The notes under the pieces were generated by a model. It was not told the origin of the DNA. It worked only from the letters and a program-made list of their open reading frames with translations, and did not search any database. This document shows positions 17,728-27,752 of a stretch of 64,000 nucleotides of DNA, in pieces. Each line of letters starts with the position of its first letter. Positions within the stretch are counted from its first letter, which is position 1. This DNA comes from Sphingobacterium sp. SGR-19 (GTDB lineage: Bacteria; Bacteroidota; Bacteroidia; Sphingobacteriales; Sphingobacteriaceae), in the NCBI RefSeq assembly GCF_011043555.1, contig NZ_JAAKGS010000004.1:248001-312000 (forward strand), read 5' to 3'. Both the position numbers and the translations under genes were made by a program.

Positions 17728-19029
17728 ATGACAATCGAGCAGTTATATTCTTTATATAAAGAGCATTTCTCGGTATCTACAGATACACGTAACATCATAC
17801 CTGATAGTATATTTTTTGCCTTAAAAGGAGAACGGTTTAATGCAAATGAATTTGCAGGGCAAGCGTTAGCGAGCGGCGCCAAATGGGCAGTTGTCGATGA
17901 AGCAAAATATGCAACGGATGAACGCTATATTCTGGTAGAAAATGTATTGGCTACGTTGCAAGATCTGGCACGGTATCATCGTGGCCAGCTAAACATACCG
18001 TTTATCGGAATCACCGGAACGAACGGGAAGACCACCACTAAAGAGTTATTACATGCCGTATTATCGCAACGCTTCAAAACGTATGCGACAAAAGGAAATC
18101 TTAATAATCATATCGGTGTTCCGCTAACCGTGCTTTCGATAAATGACAACATTGAAATGGCGGTTATCGAAATGGGTGCTAATCACCAGGAAGAAATTGC
18201 ATTTCTGTGCGACATTGCTAGGCCCACACATGGTCTGATTACCAACGTAGGAAAGGCACATTTGGAAGGTTTCGGTTCGTTTGAAGGGGTGAAGAAAGCC
18301 AAGGGCGAGCTGTACGATTTTCTTAAAACTCATGATGGTGTGCTGTTTCTACAAGGAGATAATGAACATCTGCGAGAAATGGAAATACAGCGCGGAATTT
18401 CAAAAATTGTTCGCTATGGTTTTTCATCGGCAAATGACGTCATAGGACGACTGGAATATGCAAATCCACTACTTTGTGTTTCTTGGAAGACAGGGGATAC
18501 AGAGGTATATCAAACAACACAAACGCAACTGACAGGTTCATATAATACGGAAAACATATTAGCGGCAGTTGCCGTAGGGCATTATTTCGGCATAGATGAT
18601 GACCATATCAACCAAGGGATTGAGGCTTATGCACCGACTAATAACCGTTCCCAAATTACCAAGACGATACACAATACTATTATTGCTGACTATTATAACG
18701 CAAATGTAAGCAGTATGGAAGCCGCGTTGGCTAATATAGCAGTTATCGAAGCGGAACATAAAGTAATCATACTAGGCGATATGTTTGAATTGGGTGACGA
18801 TGCTACGAAAGAACACCGATATGTGGTCGACAAGGCGCTAGCCATCGATGCCGATCGGACCATCTTTGTGGGTGAGGCGTTTTATGCTCATCAAAATACG
18901 AAAGCGGAATTTTACGAAACGACGGACAATGCTAAAGAAGCTCTCAGAGAACATCCTGTTGTTAACAGTACTATCCTACTGAAAGCTTCTCGTGGAATGG
19001 CATTTGAAAAACTGATGGAGACGTTGTAA
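17728..19029 (+). CDS. murF: UDP-N-acetylmuramoyl-tripeptide--D-alanyl-D-alanine ligase
   Basis: 433 residues. The N-terminal substrate domain starts with VSTDTRNIIPDSIFFALKGERFNAN near residues 15-40. The ATP loop GITGTNGKTTTKELL lies near residues 93-107, followed by KGNLNNHIGVPLTVL and the conserved EMGANHQEEI with the Mg-binding region. The C-terminal domain has DYYNANVSSMEAAL near residues 317-330, typical of MurF. It adds D-Ala-D-Ala to the UDP-MurNAc-tripeptide in the cytoplasm. It is not in a cell-wall (dcw) cluster here, which is common for murF in this lineage. Convergent with the Rrf2 gene. Confidence 0.95.
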   Translation: MTIEQLYSLYKEHFSVSTDTRNIIPDSIFFALKGERFNANEFAGQALASGAKWAVVDEAKYATDERYILVENVLATLQDLARYHRGQLNIPFIGITGTNGKTTTKELLHAVLSQRFKTYATKGNLNNHIGVPLTVLSINDNIEMAVIEMGANHQEEIAFLCDIARPTHGLITNVGKAHLEGFGSFEGVKKAKGELYDFLKTHDGVLFLQGDNEHLREMEIQRGISKIVRYGFSSANDVIGRLEYANPLLCVSWKTGDTEVYQTTQTQLTGSYNTENILAAVAVGHYFGIDDDHINQGIEAYAPTNNRSQITKTIHNTIIADYYNANVSSMEAALANIAVIEAEHKVIILGDMFELGDDATKEHRYVVDKALAIDADRTIFVGEAFYAHQNTKAEFYETTDNAKEALREHPVVNSTILLKASRGMAFEKLMETL

Positions 19030-19047
19030 GGCTGTATTATTTCGTCC

Positions 19048-19482
19048 TTAATCCAAGGACAAGTGCTTCTCTTTATTAATAAGTTGTGCGATACTTGTAT
19101 CATTAAGAATCTGCAGCATCGCATTCCGCACCTCAATAAAGGTATCGCGGATACCACAAGCGTGCTCTTCCACACACTCCTCACAGGAACGGTAAAAATT
19201 AAGACTCACGCAAGGTAGTAGGGCGATAGGGCCGTCAATTAATCGCATAACTTGGGAAAGGTAGATATCTTCTGGCGCTTTGTTTAAGCTGTATCCCCCA
19301 CCGGCACCTTTTTTAGAATACAATATGCCGGCGTTACGCATTTCCAAAAGAATTTGTTCCAGGAACTTTTTAGGAATACGTTCCTCTTCTGCAATCCTTA
19401 CAATTTGCATAGGTTCTTTTCCGTAGTTACGTCCCAGCACCATGAGCGCCTTGATGGCGTATTTTGTTTTCTTAGAAAGCAT
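19048..19482 (-). CDS. Rrf2 family transcriptional regulator
   Basis: 144 residues. The winged helix is at the start: KKTKYAIKALMVLGRNYGKEPMQIVRIAEEERIPKKFLEQIL, then LYSKKGAGGGYSLNKAPEDI, the signature of Rrf2 proteins. A cysteine set CVSLNFYRSCEECVEEHACG near residues 90-109 resembles the Fe-S or redox-sensing loop of IscR/NsrR relatives, but the spacing is not that of IscR, so cofactor type is uncertain. Its own promoter lies upstream at 19518-19525. It may regulate Fe-S or redox genes; sufB at 48942 is a possible target, by inference only. Confidence 0.88.
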   Translation of the reverse strand: MLSKKTKYAIKALMVLGRNYGKEPMQIVRIAEEERIPKKFLEQILLEMRNAGILYSKKGAGGGYSLNKAPEDIYLSQVMRLIDGPIALLPCVSLNFYRSCEECVEEHACGIRDTFIEVRNAMLQILNDTSIAQLINKEKHLSLD

Positions 19483-19517
19483 GTGTTCCCTTTTTATGGA
19501 TCAATCAATAGTAGCCG

Positions 19518-19525
19518 CAAAGATA
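19518..19525 (-). promoter_or_regulatory. -7 promoter element (TATCTTTG) for the Rrf2 gene
   Basis: On the minus strand TATCTTTG lies 36 bp upstream of the ATG at 19482, in the short gap between the Rrf2 and phosphatase genes. Confidence 0.55.
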
Positions 19526-19548
19526 CGGAAAAATAATTTGCCCTTGAC

Positions 19549-21186
19549 TTATTGGCCTAATACCTCAACGATCGGCTTTCCGATGTTGCCATTAGGCTCC
19601 ATAATATGCAGCAATGACGCCAGTGTTGAAGCGATATCAACAACATGTACTTCTTTATTGCTTACACCTTGCGATATTCCCCAGCCCATGAATACGAGAG
19701 GTATGTGTGAATCATATGGTGACCACACACCATGAGTTGTTCCCGGGCTACGCGGCGTGCCGGCATACCATTGGGGATTTGCGATAATCTGGATGGCACC
19801 ACTATGCTTTCGGTTATAACCATTGATAATTTTCTCTCGAAGCGGAGCGGGAATGAACATATTCTGGTTCCCTTCCATATCAATAACATATGTAATGCCC
19901 TCTTCTCTGTTAAGCGAATTAATGATTGTTTCCTTGACATCTTTAAGACTGAGTTGAAGGGAATCGATGAGCGCGTAATTGAGATGCACTTGGTAATTCA
20001 TTAAACTCCTTACGATTTTATCGCTGCCAAATTTTTCTTGAAGTTCGCTATTCAGGCTACGTTGGATTTGCCGTGTAAATAAATAGCCTCCATTCCCTTG
20101 CTGATCTGTGTAATACATGGGGTTATAAGACGCGGCATGATCTGCGGTAAGAAAAAAAGTATAGTTACCTTTTCCTATATGTTTATCTAGATAAGCCAAA
20201 AAATCCGCAATATCCTGGTCAAGACGGAGATATGTGTCCTCAATCTCTACTGCCGATAAGGAGTAACGGTGACCAACATAATCTGTTGCTGATAAGCTCA
20301 CGCACAAAAAGTCTGTATTCTCTGTTGGGTTGTTACCCAATTGCTCCTGTTCGATAGCTGCTTTAGCAAAGTCGAGGGTCAATGTATTTCCCTGAGGTGT
20401 TGTCTTGATGAGCTCGTAACCGACATCGTTCATCAATTCAGAAGTTTTTCTGGGAAATGTGGAAGCCTCTTCACCAGGCCACTTGCCCTCATAAGGGGTG
20501 TCGTCAGCCGTGCTGTTGGTATACGTTTCGATAGGGTATAACGTATTCCAGTCTTGCTTTAAATATTTATCCGCCAGTTTCCGTTTGTTAAAATCCTCAA
20601 CCCAATGAGGTAAATTTTTCATATAAAATGTACTGGAGATCCAATTTCCGGATTTCCCTTCCAACCAATACGCCGCGTCTGCAAAGTGGCCGGCAGGGAG
20701 GATTCCACCGCGATCTTTCATGGAGATACCGATAACTTTAGACCGAAAGTTGGTCGCCAGTTTCAATTGATCGGTAATGGTGGATGCCAGTAGGTTGCGA
20801 GGCGATTGCTGTCCTTCCTTTTCTTGTGTGCCTACTCCCTGGACGTTGTCATCTTGCGTGCAATACATGGGTTGCCCCGTCGCTTGTACAATCCAATCAT
20901 TTCCCGCGATGCCGTGGATAGAGGGAACGGAACCAGTATAAACAGAGCTGTGTCCTATTGCTGTAAACGTCGGGATATAATTAAGAAGGGTGTTCTCACA
21001 AGAAAAACCTTCATTTAACATACGCTTGAAACCGTTATCACCATATCTATCGGCAAATCTATAGAGATAGTCCCATCGCATCTGGTCCACCATTAATCCA
21101 ACGACCAACTTTGGGCGTGCGGGTTGTGCATGTCCTTGAAGCGCTATAATTATGGTCGAGAGACTTGTAAAGAAAAATTTCCACAT
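19549..21186 (-). CDS. PafA-like alkaline phosphatase
   Basis: 545 residues with a signal peptide (WKFFFTSLSTIIIALQGHAQ) and the alkaline phosphatase superfamily pattern. VGLMVDQMRWDYLYRF carries the first metal Asp; NYIPTFTAIGHSSVYTG carries a Thr nucleophile as in PafA; GISMKDRGGILPAG near residues 148-161 matches the K-x-R phosphate-binding motif that distinguishes phosphate monoesterases of the PafA type. FFLTADHAASY near residues 345-355 and GTTHGVWSPYDSHIPLV near residues 489-505 give the other metal ligands. A periplasmic phosphomonoesterase, important in Bacteroidota for phosphate release. Located 11 bp downstream of uvrA on the same strand. Confidence 0.9.
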   Translation of the reverse strand: MWKFFFTSLSTIIIALQGHAQPARPKLVVGLMVDQMRWDYLYRFADRYGDNGFKRMLNEGFSCENTLLNYIPTFTAIGHSSVYTGSVPSIHGIAGNDWIVQATGQPMYCTQDDNVQGVGTQEKEGQQSPRNLLASTITDQLKLATNFRSKVIGISMKDRGGILPAGHFADAAYWLEGKSGNWISSTFYMKNLPHWVEDFNKRKLADKYLKQDWNTLYPIETYTNSTADDTPYEGKWPGEEASTFPRKTSELMNDVGYELIKTTPQGNTLTLDFAKAAIEQEQLGNNPTENTDFLCVSLSATDYVGHRYSLSAVEIEDTYLRLDQDIADFLAYLDKHIGKGNYTFFLTADHAASYNPMYYTDQQGNGGYLFTRQIQRSLNSELQEKFGSDKIVRSLMNYQVHLNYALIDSLQLSLKDVKETIINSLNREEGITYVIDMEGNQNMFIPAPLREKIINGYNRKHSGAIQIIANPQWYAGTPRSPGTTHGVWSPYDSHIPLVFMGWGISQGVSNKEVHVVDIASTLASLLHIMEPNGNIGKPIVEVLGQ

Positions 21187-21197
21187 AATAACTTAGT

Positions 21198-24014
21198 TTA
21201 CTTAGAAACGGTAGCTAAAGGTAGATGATTTTTTAAATACTTCCCAGTATAAGATTCGTTACATCTCATCAAATCTTCTGGTATGCCTTCAAAAACGATC
21301 TCTCCTCCTTTATTTCCGCCTTCTGGTCCGATATCGATAACCCAATCGGCCGTTTTTATCATCTCCATATTGTGTTCAATGACCAGAATACTGTTGCCCA
21401 GCGCAATCAGTGCATCAAACGCTTTAAGTAGTTTGTGAATATCGTGGAAATGCAGTCCGGTTGTCGGTTCGTCGAAAATGAAGAGCGTTTTCTTGCTGTT
21501 GTTGCCTTTAATCAAAAAAGAAGCGAGCTTGATACGTTGTGCCTCACCTCCCGATAACGTACTCGATGGTTGTCCAAGTTTTACATAACCTAATCCCACG
21601 TCCTGTAAAGGTTTGATTTTGGCAATGACTTTAGGTACGTCAATGAAGAATTCCATAGCTTCATCCACACTAAGGTCTAAGACGTCAGCTACCGATTTTC
21701 CTTTGTATTCCACGTCCAACACATGTTGCTTGAACCGCTTACCACCACAAGCCTCACAGGGGAGTACGATGTCTGCCATGAACTGCATTTCGATTTTTAC
21801 TTCGCCGTCCCCTTGGCATACGTCACAACGACCCCCTTCCACGTTGAACGAAAAAGCAGCAGGTTTTAGTCCAGATGCCTTTGCAGCAGGTAAATTAGCG
21901 TAAACTGCTCTAACTTCATCCCAGCCTTTCACATACGTCACAGGGTTGGAACGCGAGGATCTACCGATCGGGTTCTGATCGATCATTTCGATTTGTTCAA
22001 TACTCGTTATATCGCCTTCCAATGCGTCGAATATGCCAGTTTGCTCGCCACTATAGTTACCGATGGCTTTTTGTAAGGCCGGATATAGAATCCGTTTGAT
22101 GAGGGACGTTTTTCCCGATCCAGACACACCCGTTACGACTGTAAATACATTTAACGGGAAGGTTACGTTAATTCCTTTCAAATTGTTTTCCCGAGCTCCT
22201 TTGACGACAATAGAATCGCGCCATTTGCGTCGTGTTTTAGGTGTAGGGATGGTTAATTGACCGTTTAGATATTGTCCGGTTAAGCTGTGTTTGTCTTGCA
22301 CGATTTCTGGATAAGTTCCTGCGAAAACAAGTTGACCGCCATTGATTCCTGCCTCGGGTCCAATGTCGATAAGATAGTCGGCGGCTTCCATCATCTCTTG
22401 TTCGTGCTCCACTACGATAACCGTGTTTCCTACATCGCGGAGCGATTTTAACACGCCGATAAGCCGCTGTGTGTCGCGAGGGTGTAGACCAATACTTGGC
22501 TCGTCCAATACATAGATAGAGCCAACCAATGAACTACCTAACGATGTGGCTAAATTGATGCGTTGCGACTCTCCACCCGAAAGCGTATTGCTCAAACGAT
22601 TTAAGGTAAGATAGCTCAATCCCACATCACACAAGAACTGAAGTCGGTTGACAATCTCGGCAAGCAATCTTCTTGCAATGAGCTGTTCGTGTTCCGTTAA
22701 ATTAAGCCCCTTGAAGAACTGTAGTGCTTCTTCTAATGGTAATAATACAATATCAGTAATAGATTTGCCAGCAATCTTGACATAAGTGGCATCTTTACGT
22801 AAACGTGATCCCTTACAATCGGGGCAATCCGTCTTTCCGCGATAACGCGACAACATAACCCGATATTGTATTTTGTACGTCTGTTGTTCCAGTTCTTCAA
22901 AAAACTGGTTCAATCCAGCAAAATACTTATTTCCTGTCCATAATAATTCCTGCTGTACAGGTGTTAGGTCACCATAGGCGCGGTGTATAGGAAAATCAAA
23001 CTTGAGTGCGTTGCGTACCAGGCGGTTCAGCCATTCACCCATTTTCTCTCCTCTCCACGGAGCAATAGCACCATCATATACCGAACGGCTTTTATCTGGA
23101 ATGACCAAATCGGCATCGATACCGATAACCTTGCCATATCCCTCACAACGTCTGCAGGCACCATAAGGGTTGTTAAAGCTAAAGAAGTTTGGTGTAGGTT
23201 CTTCGAATACAATTCCGTCCAACTCGAATTTATCGGAGTAGTGCTTTCTGTTGCCGTCGATGTCGACATAACATTCGCCTTTCCCTTCGAAAAAAGCAGT
23301 CTGTAACGAGTCGGCAATGCGGCTGTTTGTCTCGTCTTGTTTATCTAACCGGATACGATCTACAACAATGTGCACTTCTCCCGCCTTAAAATCCTTATTT
23401 TGTATCGTTGTATCTTCGATAATACTTTCTATCTTCTGTATCTTTTCTTCAAAAAGAACCCGAACAAATCCCTTTTGAAGTAGCAACGATAGTTCCTCTT
23501 TTAGCTTCCGTTTATTGATAGGTATAAGTTCTGCGAAAATAGTAATCGTGGTGTCCTCGGGATATGTCATCAACTCATCGATAATAGAGGATATGGTATC
23601 TTTTGTAACTTGCTTACCCGAAATTGGAGAAAAGGTTTTGCCGATACGTGCGTAGAGAAGTTTAAGATAATCATATATCTCCGTAGATGTACCCACAGTA
23701 GAGCGCGGATTGGAAGTAATTACTTTCTGCTCGATGGCAATCGCCGGAGCGATCCCCTTAATATAGTCTACTTCAGGTTTATTCATCCGGCCCATAAACT
23801 GTCTGGCGTAAGAAGATAAACTTTCTACGTAACGTCGCTGTCCCTCTGCATAGAGGGTGTCGAAAGCAAGAGAGGATTTCCCTGAACCTGACATTCCCGT
23901 AATGACAACTAGCTTATTTTTAGGAATATCGACATCGATGTTTTTCAGATTGTTGACCCGCGCACCCTTAATTTGGATAAACGACTTCGCGTTTTGTTCC
24001 GATTTTTTTGACAT
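21198..24014 (-). CDS. uvrA: Excinuclease ABC subunit A
   Basis: 938 residues from the ATG at 24014 (a TTG three codons upstream is possible but gives no extra conserved residues). Two ATP cassettes are visible: GMSGSGKSSLAFDTLYAEGQ near residues 40-59 and GVSGSGKTSLIKRILYPALQ near residues 630-650, with LSGGESQRI and LSGGEAQRI signatures. Zinc fingers are seen as CPDCKGSRL and CDVCQGDGE ... CEACGG. UvrA dimerises and loads UvrB at bulky DNA lesions in nucleotide excision repair. Length is normal. It is upstream of the phosphatase gene and has its own promoter. Confidence 0.97.
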   Translation of the reverse strand: MSKKSEQNAKSFIQIKGARVNNLKNIDVDIPKNKLVVITGMSGSGKSSLAFDTLYAEGQRRYVESLSSYARQFMGRMNKPEVDYIKGIAPAIAIEQKVITSNPRSTVGTSTEIYDYLKLLYARIGKTFSPISGKQVTKDTISSIIDELMTYPEDTTITIFAELIPINKRKLKEELSLLLQKGFVRVLFEEKIQKIESIIEDTTIQNKDFKAGEVHIVVDRIRLDKQDETNSRIADSLQTAFFEGKGECYVDIDGNRKHYSDKFELDGIVFEEPTPNFFSFNNPYGACRRCEGYGKVIGIDADLVIPDKSRSVYDGAIAPWRGEKMGEWLNRLVRNALKFDFPIHRAYGDLTPVQQELLWTGNKYFAGLNQFFEELEQQTYKIQYRVMLSRYRGKTDCPDCKGSRLRKDATYVKIAGKSITDIVLLPLEEALQFFKGLNLTEHEQLIARRLLAEIVNRLQFLCDVGLSYLTLNRLSNTLSGGESQRINLATSLGSSLVGSIYVLDEPSIGLHPRDTQRLIGVLKSLRDVGNTVIVVEHEQEMMEAADYLIDIGPEAGINGGQLVFAGTYPEIVQDKHSLTGQYLNGQLTIPTPKTRRKWRDSIVVKGARENNLKGINVTFPLNVFTVVTGVSGSGKTSLIKRILYPALQKAIGNYSGEQTGIFDALEGDITSIEQIEMIDQNPIGRSSRSNPVTYVKGWDEVRAVYANLPAAKASGLKPAAFSFNVEGGRCDVCQGDGEVKIEMQFMADIVLPCEACGGKRFKQHVLDVEYKGKSVADVLDLSVDEAMEFFIDVPKVIAKIKPLQDVGLGYVKLGQPSSTLSGGEAQRIKLASFLIKGNNSKKTLFIFDEPTTGLHFHDIHKLLKAFDALIALGNSILVIEHNMEMIKTADWVIDIGPEGGNKGGEIVFEGIPEDLMRCNESYTGKYLKNHLPLATVSK

Positions 24015-24020
24015 AACCCA

Positions 24021-24028
24021 CAAAGGTA
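24021..24028 (-). promoter_or_regulatory. -7 promoter element (TACCTTTG) for uvrA
   Basis: On the minus strand TACCTTTG is followed after 6 bp by the uvrA ATG. The predicted transcript start leaves a leader of only about 3 nt. Confidence 0.55.
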
Positions 24029-24285
24029 AGGATTTTGTCTGTTATAAGTCTCCATTATGCATTCGGAATAATTAGTTGGTCGCTTCTTTTTTACTTTGTG
24101 TGTGATGAACAGGACACTACAGGATAGTAAAGGGAGGAAATAGTGTTAATTTGGACATCTGCAGCTTCTATTGCCCTAGTGATGAGTGGAGTATGTGGAA
24201 TGAAAACAGAACCAATCTAAATTTAATAAAAGGTAATTTTAAATGTATGCGTAACAAATCCATTCACTGTATTTCTATGATCATC

Positions 24286-26955
24286 ATGAAAACCTTTCCA
24301 TATTATCTGATTTTCGGAATTTCTCTTTTTTTAGGGAATAGTATGCTGTATGGTTTTTCCTATGATCGAAATGTCGGTAAGGGAAAATCACGTTTTCTGA
24401 CGGAATTTCTGCAAAACCCAATTGGTATAGACAATTCTTCGCCTAGGTTCAGTTGGACTTTCGAGGAAAAATATAAGGAACAGCAGGCGTACCAAATTTT
24501 GATCTCGGAAACGCAGGATTTTGCAGTTCCGATTTGGAACTCTCAAAAGATCGAGTCAAATAATAATGTTGTCATATACAGTGGGCCAAAGTTGCAATCC
24601 TTTACGCAGTATCATTGGAAAGTAACGATTTGGGATAAAAATGGCAAGGTCTTGACTTCGCCCCCCACTACTTTCGAAACGGGTATGATGACACCTGATG
24701 AATGGAAAGGTGTCTGGATTTCAGATCATAACGATATAGATGATAAGAAGGCTCCTTATTTTAGGAAGAAGTTCGAGTTACAGCATAAAAATGTAAAACA
24801 TGCCCGTGCTTATATTGCTGCAGGAGGTCTTTTTGAGCTCTCTATCAATGGTGCTAAAGTTGGCGACCATCGCTTAGATCCTATGTATACCCGGTTTGAT
24901 AGAAGGTTATTATATGTGACCTATGATATTACAGAACATCTCCTGCGGGAGCAGAATACACTGGGGGTCGTCTTGGGCAATGGTTGGTATAACCATCAGT
25001 CTACCGCAGTTTGGTTTTTTGATAAGGCTCCTTGGCGAAATCGACCTACTTTTTGTATGGATGTGCGTATCACATATGAAGATGGTACTGTGGAAACGAT
25101 AACTACGGACAGATCTTGGAAAACGAATAGCGGGCCGATTATTTTTAACAGTATTTATACGGCAGAGCACTATGATGCCCGTTTGACCAATACAGGATGG
25201 GATACGAAGGATTTTGACGATTCGGCTTGGAAAGAGGTACACATTCGGGCTGCCCCTTCCAATAATATTGTCGCCCAGCAGTTATACCCTATACGTAACA
25301 CTTCGAAGCTGACTGCCAAACAAGTAAAGAGAATCAATGATACGACCTATTTATATGACTTTGGACGCAATATTTCGGGGGTAACCGAGTTAGTTATAAA
25401 AGGAAAGAAAGGCACAGTTGTCAGGCTGGAGCACGGAGAGCGATTGGATAAGGAGGGGCGATTAGATATGTCCAACATCGATCATCATTATCGACCCACG
25501 GATGACACCGACCCATTTCAAACAGATATTGTCATCCTCAGCGGAGCGGAGGATCAGTTTATGCCGAAGTTTAACTACAAGGGTTTTCAATACGTGGAAG
25601 TAACGACTTCTCAGCCATTAAAACTGGGGATGGAAAATCTTACCGCTTATTTTATGCATTCTGATGTTCCATCGATTGGAAAAATCCATAGTTCAAATCC
25701 TACTTTAAACAAAATTTGGGAAGCAACAAATAACGCATATCTTTCTAATCTATTTGGTTATCCAACGGATTGTCCACAGCGGGAAAAAAACGGCTGGACT
25801 GGTGATGGCCATATTGCTGTAGAGACTGGATTATATAATTTTGACGGTATCACGATTTACGAAAAATGGATCAATGACCACCTTGATGAGCAACAACCAA
25901 ACGGGGTGCTCCCTGCAATCATTCCGACCAGTGGGTGGGGATATCATTGGGCAAATGGTCCGGATTGGACCAGCACCATCGCCATTATACCTTGGAACAT
26001 CTATCTTTTTTATGGCGATACCACCTTGTTGTCGAGAGCGTATGATGCGATGAAGAAATATGTAGATTACATTGATTATAAATATCCCTCCGGACTGACT
26101 GACTGGGGGTTAGGTGACTGGGTTCCTGTCAGGACGAAATCGAATGTGGAGCTGACCACCTCCATTTATTTTTATGTAGATGCAGATATTCTTGCTAAAG
26201 CGGCAAAAATTTTTGGCCGTACGGAAGATGTTGATAGGTACAGCAAGTTGGCAGTCAAAATAAAAAATGCGATTAATGCTAAATATTTGGATTACGAAAA
26301 AGGTATTTATTCCAGTGGGACGCAGACAGAATTAAGCATGCCTTTATATTGGAAAATAGTGCCGGAACATCTGGTAGAAAAAGTTACTCTTAATCTTGTT
26401 GAGAAGGTCAAAACCAATAATTACTTTTTAGACGTAGGTCTACTCGGTACCAAATCCATTCTAAATGCCTTAAGTGAAAATGGTTATGCCGATATAGCCT
26501 ATCAGATTGCTTCTAAAGAAGAATATCCGTCGTGGGGATGGTGGATAAAAAATGGCGCTACCACCTTGTATGAAAACTGGGATATTGGTGCCAAGAAAGA
26601 TATTTCCATGAACCATATTATGTTTGGGGAAATAGGCGCATGGTATTATAAGGGCCTTGCAGGCATTAAGCCGATGGAAACCGCACCGGGATTTGAAGAA
26701 GTTAACATCAAACCTTTTATTCCTGAAAATCTGAAAGAGTTCTCTGCCAGTTTTCATAGTGTCAGAGGAGAAATCAAGGTTTCGTGGCGACAAGAAAAAT
26801 CAGATGTTTATCTGACGATACAGATTCCTTCTAATATGAGGGCGAGATTTGCTATTCCAATGATGGAGAATAGAAGGCCTTATTTAGCAGGCAAGGAAAT
26901 AAAAGACAAGGAAATTGTTATTGGGCAGGGAGAATACGAACTGTTGTTGAAATAA
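24286..26955 (+). CDS. Glycoside hydrolase family 78 alpha-L-rhamnosidase
   Basis: 889 residues from the ATG at 24286, which opens the signal peptide MKTFPYYLIFGISLFLGN; starts at 24247 or 24277 are also possible. The N-terminal Bac_rhamnosid_N region is clear (FLTEFLQNPIGIDNSSPRFS, then WKGVWISDH and RAYIAAGGLFELSINGAKVGD). The alpha/alpha-barrel carries TDCPQREKNGWTGDGHIAVET near residues 498-518, with acidic catalytic residues of the family, and a C-terminal beta domain. It hydrolyses terminal alpha-L-rhamnose with inversion, likely in the periplasm. It opens the rhamnoside locus and is followed by the sigma factor gene. Confidence 0.92.
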   Translation: MKTFPYYLIFGISLFLGNSMLYGFSYDRNVGKGKSRFLTEFLQNPIGIDNSSPRFSWTFEEKYKEQQAYQILISETQDFAVPIWNSQKIESNNNVVIYSGPKLQSFTQYHWKVTIWDKNGKVLTSPPTTFETGMMTPDEWKGVWISDHNDIDDKKAPYFRKKFELQHKNVKHARAYIAAGGLFELSINGAKVGDHRLDPMYTRFDRRLLYVTYDITEHLLREQNTLGVVLGNGWYNHQSTAVWFFDKAPWRNRPTFCMDVRITYEDGTVETITTDRSWKTNSGPIIFNSIYTAEHYDARLTNTGWDTKDFDDSAWKEVHIRAAPSNNIVAQQLYPIRNTSKLTAKQVKRINDTTYLYDFGRNISGVTELVIKGKKGTVVRLEHGERLDKEGRLDMSNIDHHYRPTDDTDPFQTDIVILSGAEDQFMPKFNYKGFQYVEVTTSQPLKLGMENLTAYFMHSDVPSIGKIHSSNPTLNKIWEATNNAYLSNLFGYPTDCPQREKNGWTGDGHIAVETGLYNFDGITIYEKWINDHLDEQQPNGVLPAIIPTSGWGYHWANGPDWTSTIAIIPWNIYLFYGDTTLLSRAYDAMKKYVDYIDYKYPSGLTDWGLGDWVPVRTKSNVELTTSIYFYVDADILAKAAKIFGRTEDVDRYSKLAVKIKNAINAKYLDYEKGIYSSGTQTELSMPLYWKIVPEHLVEKVTLNLVEKVKTNNYFLDVGLLGTKSILNALSENGYADIAYQIASKEEYPSWGWWIKNGATTLYENWDIGAKKDISMNHIMFGEIGAWYYKGLAGIKPMETAPGFEEVNIKPFIPENLKEFSASFHSVRGEIKVSWRQEKSDVYLTIQIPSNMRARFAIPMMENRRPYLAGKEIKDKEIVIGQGEYELLLK

Positions 26956-26980
26956 ATTGCATATATTAACTCATAAAAGC

Positions 26981-26998
26981 AGGATAGTGCAGGATAGT
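26981..26998 (+). repeat. Tandem AGGATAGT motif between GH78 and the ECF sigma gene
   Basis: AGGATAGT occurs at 26981-26988 and again at 26991-26998, exactly 10 bp apart, and once more at 24121-24128 upstream of the first GH78 gene. One helical turn of spacing suits a protein binding site, but three short occurrences could be chance. Confidence 0.3.
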
Positions 26999-27109
26999 TG
27001 CTGGTTTACATTTTGATATTTTTGAAATAGCTAGTTGTACTAGGCAATGTAGGTTCATTGTTATGGTGCATGATAATATAAGCCTGCGGGAATATGCAAT
27101 CTTTTGGTA

Positions 27110-27694
27110 ATGGCCCAAATTATAAATACGATATCGGACGTTGAATTTGCGGATTTCAAGACCGGAGACCATAAGGCCTTCCGCAGGGTATTTGATGCTT
27201 ATCACAAGCCAATCTATAACTATGCTTATAAGTTTTGTAAAAATCATGAGGAAGCGGAAGAACTTGTTCAGGAAGTGTTTGTTTCCCTGTTTCTACACCG
27301 TGACAAGATAGAAAGTCCCGACAGTCTTTATGCTTATCTATTTATCATCACCAAACGGATAACAATTTCCATTTTCAGAAAAAAGGTGGTGAAATCCAAA
27401 TTTGCCGAGCATTTGAAGTATAGTTGGAAAGAAGCATGTAGAAGTACGGAACACACACTCGATATGACCGAGTTAACCAGCGTATGGACTAATGCCATTG
27501 AGCGCCTGCCCGAAAAGCAACGGGAAGTCTATACATTAAATAAAATCAATGGATTATCTTATGAGGAGATTGCGGATAAGATTGGCGTCTCCAAATACAC
27601 CGTTAAGAATCAATTGATCACAGCATCCAAAACGGTGAAACTAATCGTGAAAAATATTTATCTTCTACTTTTTTTATTAAAAAATTTATTTTAA
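27110..27694 (+). CDS. ECF RNA polymerase sigma factor (FecI-like)
   Basis: 194 residues from the ATG at 27110 (a TTG two codons upstream is possible). Region 2 is FRRVFDAYHKPIYNYAYKFCKNHEEAEELVQEVFVSLFLH near residues 23-62 (two parts), and region 4 is LPEKQREVYTLNKINGL then SYEEIADKIGVSKYTVKNQL near residues 138-176. In Bacteroidota such sigma factors are paired with a FecR anti-sigma and a SusC receptor carrying an STN domain. All three occur here in that order, so this sigma probably drives the SusC/D operon when the receptor is loaded. The C-terminus is hydrophobic (YLLLFLLKNLF). Confidence 0.92.
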   Translation: MAQIINTISDVEFADFKTGDHKAFRRVFDAYHKPIYNYAYKFCKNHEEAEELVQEVFVSLFLHRDKIESPDSLYAYLFIITKRITISIFRKKVVKSKFAEHLKYSWKEACRSTEHTLDMTELTSVWTNAIERLPEKQREVYTLNKINGLSYEEIADKIGVSKYTVKNQLITASKTVKLIVKNIYLLLFLLKNLF

Positions 27695-27752
27695 TCTAGT
27701 CCTTTTTTATTGCTACTTCGTTTATATAATAAGTAACCATTAATTATAAACG

